From: Daedaleopsis sinensis
Lineage: Eukaryota; Basidiomycota; Agaricomycetes; Polyporales; Polyporaceae
Assembly: GCA_033807695.1 (NCBI GenBank)
Contig: CM066305.1
Span: forward strand, 1,426,001-1,490,000
Direction of reading: 5' to 3'
DNA: 64,000 nucleotides
Position 1 is the stretch's first letter. The number at the start of each line of letters is the position of its first letter. Made by a program: the position numbers and the translations under genes. This document shows, piece by piece, positions 57,099 to 64,000 of the stretch. Below the pieces are notes generated by a model. That model was not told the origin of the DNA. It worked only from the letters and a program-made list of their open reading frames with translations, and did not search any database.

Positions 57099-60082
57099 GC
57101 AGACGCAGATTCATCCTGCACAGACACTTCTCTCGCACTCACAACTTCCGCAACTACCCAGACTTCGTTCCTCGACTCTGCCGTCGCCCTCGACGACGCT
57201 CCCGACCCATCGGCCCGCAACTCCAAGAACGACCGGAGGACAAGTTTGGGTTTGATTGACGCGGCCCGCATGCGTCTCTCCATGGACGTGAGTTCAGAAC
57301 ACGCCCCCTTCCCACTCACATACAACCGCAAGCGTGCCTAACACGTGTTATGCCCCGTTTTCTCCCTTCCAGCTGCACTCCCTCCTCCGTTCGAACAGCA
57401 AGTCTCAACGCTCTCGTACTGTCTTGTCATCCCAGGTATGTCCTCCCCGCCTTGTACTCGACACCCTTCCTCTGACGCACCGCCTTGTTCACGTTGCCTT
57501 CCAGGCGGAAGATCCCGAGAACCAACTATTATATCCGAACTATGCCAAAGTCGCCTCCACGCACATTGTAGACCTGGAAGTACACGACATGGACGGTACG
57601 GTCGAAGAACGGACTGGCAGAGGTTTGGGTGCAAGGGTATGTTCCTTTCTCCATCCGTCACCCTTCGCTCTCGTGCTCAGCAAACCCTTTTACTGCCATC
57701 ACCATGCCATCGCCACGCTTCTTCATCATGCCTCCTTGCAATACAACTACGCAGATCGTCGACTTCCTCAGCCGTTCGCGTTCGCGTTCAAGGTCCCGCA
57801 AGCGTCGTTCACGCTCCCTAGATGCCTATCCTGCCGATCCTATGCCCTCCAATATCCATACCGCCTCCCTCCGCGTTCATGCCCGACACTCCAGTCTCGA
57901 AGACGAACATGACGCCGGCGTCGCGGGCCCATCCCGGCCAACTACTCGCATACCCTCCCGTCCTATTTCCAACACCACTACGGCGACTAACACTACTGTC
58001 AAGCCGCGTTCCAAGAGACCTGAACAGATCATTGTACCAGCGTCTACCCCACTCCCCTCTGCCACTGCTGAGCTTGTGGCGCAACTAGTCCCGATCGAGC
58101 AGACACAGTCGACCTCCTCGCGCAAAGGCAAGCGCATCAACATCTTCGGCATCCTTCTCCCCAGCCCCCGCAAAGGCTCCTTCAGTGAGTCTGCCCGAGG
58201 CAGATCACGCCCGACCAGTCCTTCCCCCGCTATTTCCAGCACTCCCGACCAACTGTGGCAGGGACGCGACGGTCGTGCATGGACCGACAAGTCTGGCTCG
58301 CAGCGTTCACAGAAGAGTATCCGCAAGGGTCTCCCTGTGCGTGCCGTAGAACCCACCGCTCAGCGCCTTCCCGTATCCCCGGAAGGCGGCAGGAGTGCAG
58401 CGCTCCCAGGTCTCGTCGCCCCCCAGCCCCGCCCTGTCCCCATCCATTTACTGCCCGTAAATCGTGATCAGTTCATGGCGAGTCACCCAGACGCGGACCT
58501 GATGTCGGTGGAAGGTCGGTGTTCCCCGCTTTGCGGCTTGGGCACCTCTTCCAAAGGCTCGCATACCTCTCGGGAGACGACGAAGGAGAAGGAGAAGGAG
58601 CGAATACGTGGGTCGAGGGACAGGTCAGCGGAGCGAGGAAGGGAGAAGAAGGAGAAGGAGCGGGAAAAGGTGCGCGAGAAGGAGAAGGAGCGTATAACGC
58701 ATCCACGACGTGTCGGCTCGCCCGTGCAGCGTGTGCGCGAGTCGACATCGGCTGTTGTCGTCGCTGCGGTGCCCATGGAGAAAACCTCGAGCGGCCGCAG
58801 TGCGAACAGCAAGCGCAGCGCGAGCAGGGACCATCATGGCCATCCACGGTCGGGCGTCGAGGGCCTCGCGGCACGCACCAACCGCATCAAGCACGGCAGC
58901 TTTGACTTCGAGCGGCCGGTGTCGTCGGGCATCACTACAGGCGGCGGCGGGATCACCATCAAGACGGCGTTGCGGAATATGGGAATCGGCGACGCTGAGC
59001 GGCTCCAGCGCAGTAACAGCGCGAGGGCGGTCCCCGCGAGACAGCCCACCGACCAGTCAGTGGAGAGTGACTTCGCACCATCGTCGCTCCCGAATACACG
59101 GCCGGTGCCCGACAAGGGCAAGAAAGCCGCTTTGGACGTCCATTTCGCAAACCCACCGTCACGGCGACCTGTCGACAATTCCATGTCCACTCCCGCATAC
59201 CCCCACACCCACTCTGCATCGCATTCGCATTCGCACTCGCAATCACACTCACATTCACATTCACATTCGCACTCACACTCCCACTCACACTCCCAACGTG
59301 GTCATCAAATCGCCACGAATACCGCGCAGTCCAACCCCGGGCACCGCCGCGAGCCCGTACCGCCCTCGCCCATGTCGTCCGCCTCCGGCGACTCCTTGGG
59401 CCCCGCCCGGGACGGCAGCTGGGGGCGCAGCGGCGGGAAGCGCGTCGCGCGCGGCACGCACGGGCTCTTCAAGTTCGAGCCCGCCGTGCCCCCCATCCCC
59501 GGCTCCCCCGCCGACACCGACCGCCGGCCCGTGGGCGTGTCGTCGTCCCCGAGCCCGTCGCCGTCCGCGCACGCGTCGAAAGCCCAGCAGGCGCGCCACG
59601 CGGGCAAGGGCCGCTCGCTCGACCTCGGCCTCGGGCTCACGTGGGCGCCGTCGCGCGTGCGCGAGGAGGCGGTGCTGCGGCCGCGCGCGGGGATGAGCTC
59701 GAGCACGAGCGCGGCGCTGCGCGCGCGCTCGCGGTGGCGGGGCGCGGACGAGGAGGGGCGGCTGACGGCGGGCGCGGCGTCGGACGTGGCGGAGGCGTTC
59801 AAGGAGGTGCTCGGGGACTCGGCGTACGCGATATTCAAAAACTGTCAGTACTTCGTTTTTGTCTCTGTCTTTGTCGAGGGGAGGGAGCTCACTGCGTTTT
59901 GGGTTTCTTGCGCTGCAGATGTGCACCGGTTCGACGCGAACGCGATACCGCTGGACGGGCCGTACGGGCTGCTCGTGCACGTCGAGCGGCTGCTCGACAG
60001 CGCCGGCGTGGACTACAGGCGGAAACGCATACTCCTCGAGCGGCTCCTGCGCGTCGTGCAGGACTCGGAGACCCGCTGCTAG
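57099..60082 (+). CDS. large basic low-complexity protein with a conserved-looking C-terminal helix pair, unknown function
   Basis: Starts MADADSSCTDTSLALTTSAT; three short spliced exons (LHSLLRSNSKSQRSRTVL, AEDPENQLLYPNYAKVAST) lead to the main exon. Features in order: an RS-repeat (LSRSRSRSRSRKRRSRS); SP-rich disorder; a KRINIFGILLPSP patch; an alternating Lys/Glu charged helix (TKEKEKERIRG and KKEKEREKVREKEKER); a Ser-His repeat (SHSHSH, bases 59214-59300); further Ser/Pro sequence; and an ordered end DVAEAFKEVLGDSAYAIFKN|YVHRFDANAIPLDGPYGLLV, then HVERLLDSAGVDYRRKRILL and a final ETRC. The ordered tail across the intron is the only domain-like part; I do not recognise it. It may be a nuclear or cytoskeletal scaffold. 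GC-rich codon use, especially 59340-59830. Confidence 0.7.
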
Positions 60083-61010
60083 TTGCAGGCGTCCGTCTCG
60101 CTGCTCCGTGCGCCAGGGACTCGTAAGATCTAAAGCAGCATGCCTTTACGTACGTGACGCTCTTCATTTCCCGCTATGCTGGTCCCCCTGCCCTCCCCTT
60201 GGATCCCCTTCCCCTTCCCCTTGCACGACGGCTCCGACCCTTCCTCACGCTCGCGTTTCTTTTAACGTATAGCCTATTTGCTGATGTTCCCCCGGCTCGC
60301 ACCGGGCCCGTGACCACGACTACGACCGTTTCTCTCGCATGCCCGCTTCTGCCCACGAAGATCCCTACTGGCCCTGCTTTGTAGTACGACCCCGACTACG
60401 CCCTACGCTGCTACGCCGCCACGCCCTCTCCCGCACGCTCCCGTCCATGCACCGCACGCCCCCTTAATGGCATCTCCCTGCGACGCGCTCGTGATATGGC
60501 CACGACGTCTCGCCCTCGACCCCGCCCCGTCTTATGCTCTGCCGCTCGCGGATTGTATTCCATAGCTACGTTACTCCCTTCCCCGTCTCTCGTCGGATCT
60601 CGCACATGTGTACTAGGCTTATACGTTTACGTTTACGTTCCCCAGTTCTTTCCAGCTCCTGCAGCTATTTCGTCCCTTCATGACCATCCGGAGGGGCCGC
60701 CGTTCGCCGTCCTAATTACCTGCTTTACTTTACATTCAAGGGCTAGGCCTCGCGACCGTGTTGTTGACGCGTTGTAATTCGTAATATATAGCATGCTTCT
60801 TGCCCGTGTTGCTGCGGACCTTGCTGTGTATCGGTGGACCCGGTAAAGTTACAGAACGGAAGTGGTACAATATGAGAAGGTATGTATACAAGCTGCAGGG
60901 GGGATCCACGCTGATCCACGAGTCGTCCGAACGAGAGCGAGAGCGAGCTCTATACAAGTGGGTGCCTGTTGCGCACCCAGGGCCGTCCAGTCCGTCGCAT
61001 ACATCTGGGA
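60083..61010. other. 928-base convergent 3' region
   Basis: This lies between the low-complexity-protein gene and DID2, both ending here. It is C/T-rich on the + strand, and no gene is supported. Confidence 0.5.
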
Positions 61011-62031
61011 CTACGCCGCAGGGCGCAGGGCGCGGAGCCGCGCCGCGAGCTTGTCGTCCTCCTCGCCGACCTTCTCCTTCGGGACCTCGACCGCGGGGGC
61101 CTCGCGCGAGGCGAGGTCGTGCTGGAGCTCGATGTTCGCCTCCTCGGCGGTCTGCTTCAGGAGCGCGTCGACCTCGTCCTGCGGCATGGACACCGCGGTC
61201 GTGTTCGACATCGTCTCCTCCATGTACGACGTCTGCACGTCCAGGTCCGAGAACTGCGACTCGAACTTCTCCATCACCATCGATATCTGCGGGCGCCGTG
61301 CGGTGCGGTGCGGTGCGGTGCGGTGCGGTTTGGTGCGAGGTGCGAGTTGCGAGTTGCGAGGCATCAGAGGGGGTTATGAGAACACGGGATGAATAATGAG
61401 TGATGGATGGACGACGGCGCAGACACACAATAGCGACTCACCCGCTCGAGGTTCATGCTCTCCATCGCCTTGTCCATGCCCTTCACGACGGACGCCATGT
61501 TCCCGGACACCTGCCGCATCGTCACCGCGGTCTCGACCCGGCTCGCGACCGCGTCCACGCGGCTCGCGAGCCGCAGCAGGTTCAGCGACTCCGTCTTCTT
61601 GCGGATCGCGTTCGCCGCGTATATCCGCGCGCCGTCGGTGTTGCCCTGCTGCAGCGCCTGCGTGCGTGCGTGCAATGCGTGTGTGGCGTGCGTGCGTTCA
61701 GCGATTGGGGATCCGGATGGTTAGTGAGCAACGGGATGGGATGGGATGGGATGGGATGGGTGGGACGGCGGGAGAGGGCGGGGCGCGCACCTTCTTCAGC
61801 TTCGCCTTCTCGGTGCCCTCATCCTTCTGTGCCTTCTTTGCCTGCCGGCTCAGCGACTTTGCGGTGAACTGCGCAAGGAAAGGAAAGGTGGCGGCGGTAC
61901 TGAGACGTCATGCGCGGGGGGTGGGAGTTCCTAGAAGACGACGGACCTTGAGCTGAAAGAGGGTCTCTGGGGACTGTCAAAAACTCGCAGGACTGCAGGT
62001 CGCGGAATCGCTTACTCTCGAGGTTGCTCAT
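61011..62031 (-). CDS. DID2: ESCRT-III accessory subunit DID2/VPS46/CHMP1
   Basis: A tiny first exon MSNLE(K) is followed by [20 protein letters not shown], then [73 protein letters not shown] and, after an intron, [20 protein letters not shown] and [20 protein letters not shown]. It ends in the MIT-interacting motif region [15 protein letters not shown] (stop 61011), the MIM1 that recruits Vps4. Length (about 200 residues) is normal. The role is in late ESCRT-III disassembly at endosomes. Two introns carry short tandem repeats (GTGCG and GGGAT types). It is divergent from the JMJD7-like gene with 234 bases between starts. Confidence 0.95.
61298..61330. repeat. (GTGCG)n microsatellite in a DID2 intron
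   Basis: About six consecutive five-base units, followed by degenerate copies to about 61360. It lies just upstream of the intron's 3' splice site on the gene strand. Confidence 0.85.
61733..61763. repeat. (GGGAT)n microsatellite in a DID2 intron
   Basis: About six units of five bases within the intron preceding the exon that encodes [10 protein letters not shown]. Confidence 0.85.
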
Positions 62032-62265
62032 GGTGGTAGCAGGAGGCAAGGGTGTATGTAGAAGGTAGCCGAGAGGCTCTGCGGATACGCGCTGCACCGC
62101 GATCGGCTCGAAATGGCAACGCAGACGCCGGAGCGGGGTAGATTATCTTGGGCGTCTGCTCTCGTCCGCATCTTGAACTTCACTCCGATCTCGCGCGATC
62201 TTGGACGCTTGCCGTCAAACAAAACATTGACTGTGGGCTGTGGCGAGGGAACGTACGTTTTGAAA

Positions 62266-63787
<1,522 letters not shown>

Positions 63788-64000
63788 GCGGGCGGGGGAG
63801 CCCAGGCGGCGACCTTCACCCGCAGTCGCGCTATCGTTGAATGTGCTGAACTGCGCGCTGCGCATGACAATATTGAGTACAGCAGAGGCAGCGGGCTGGC
63901 CCCGCATGACCTGTGAATGTATGGCCGGTCTAGCGTTCAAGAAGTGCAGCCGGTTAGGGCTTAGTGCATAGGAAGGAACTGGGTCTCCCGCGAAGGTATT
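63788..64000. other. right-edge 3' flank
   Basis: The 213 bases after the JMJD7-like stop. A short ORF runs toward the edge but nothing supports it as coding. Confidence 0.5.

Noticed and set aside
59214..59300. CACTCA-type repeat considered as a CRISPR-like or satellite array
   Set aside because: It is a coding Ser-His codon repeat within one exon; the units are six bases without spacers.
59285..59980. 231-codon reverse ORF rich in Arg/Ala
   Set aside because: It is a GC-rich antisense shadow of the low-complexity gene; no family sequence.

Overview
The window is nuclear DNA of a filamentous basidiomycete, most likely an agaricomycete (polypore or relatives). The grounds are: genes broken by many 45-75 base introns with GT..AG (some GC..AG) ends; alternating strands with 150-1000 base gaps; several basidiomycete-type families (DUF6534-like seven-helix proteins, two tandem coiled-coil/TM proteins, BTB and F-box proteins, FIST-domain protein); and unmistakable eukaryotic housekeeping genes. 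I see no ribosomal RNA, tRNA, CRISPR array, provirus or transposase. CDS coordinates below are genomic spans that include introns.

Layout. 1-13 kb is dominated by RNA biology: the 3' end of the RNA polymerase I large subunit gene, SF3B6 (U2 snRNP), a GPI-anchored PEBP-like secreted protein, LCL2 (ER quality control), a KEN-box, SP/TP-rich protein of unknown function, eIF4A-III/FAL1 and, divergent from it, SF3A3/PRP9 (U2 snRNP). 13-30 kb carries membrane traffic and lipid genes: a synaptojanin-type inositide phosphatase, SVP26/TEX261, a DUF6534-like membrane protein, an F-box protein, a short-chain dehydrogenase and a 1084-residue disordered protein. 30-42 kb has a glutamate-carboxypeptidase-II-like (VPS70 family) peptidase, glycogen branching enzyme, a membrane-anchored spermidine-synthase-like protein, a BTB protein and an HMG-like protein. 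43-46 kb is a tandem pair of coiled-coil/TM paralogues. 46-64 kb has a 2-oxoglutarate oxygenase gene interrupted by an in-frame TAG, a FIST-domain protein, VPS60/CHMP5, an aldehyde dehydrogenase, MET2 (homoserine O-acetyltransferase), a large basic low-complexity protein, DID2/CHMP1 and a JMJD7-like hydroxylase.

Functional links. Three spliceosome/exon-junction genes lie within 10 kb, two sharing a 160-base promoter. Two accessory ESCRT-III subunits (VPS60, DID2) lie 10 kb apart. SVP26, LCL2, the inositide phosphatase and the VPS70-like peptidase are secretory/vacuolar pathway genes, but no operon-like pathway cluster or secondary-metabolite cluster is visible. The most distinctive non-coding signal is the recurrence of ACGCGT (MCB/MBF-type) together with CACGTG (bHLH/Cbf1-type) in six promoters. 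The clearest gene-level anomaly is the stop codon in the oxygenase gene.
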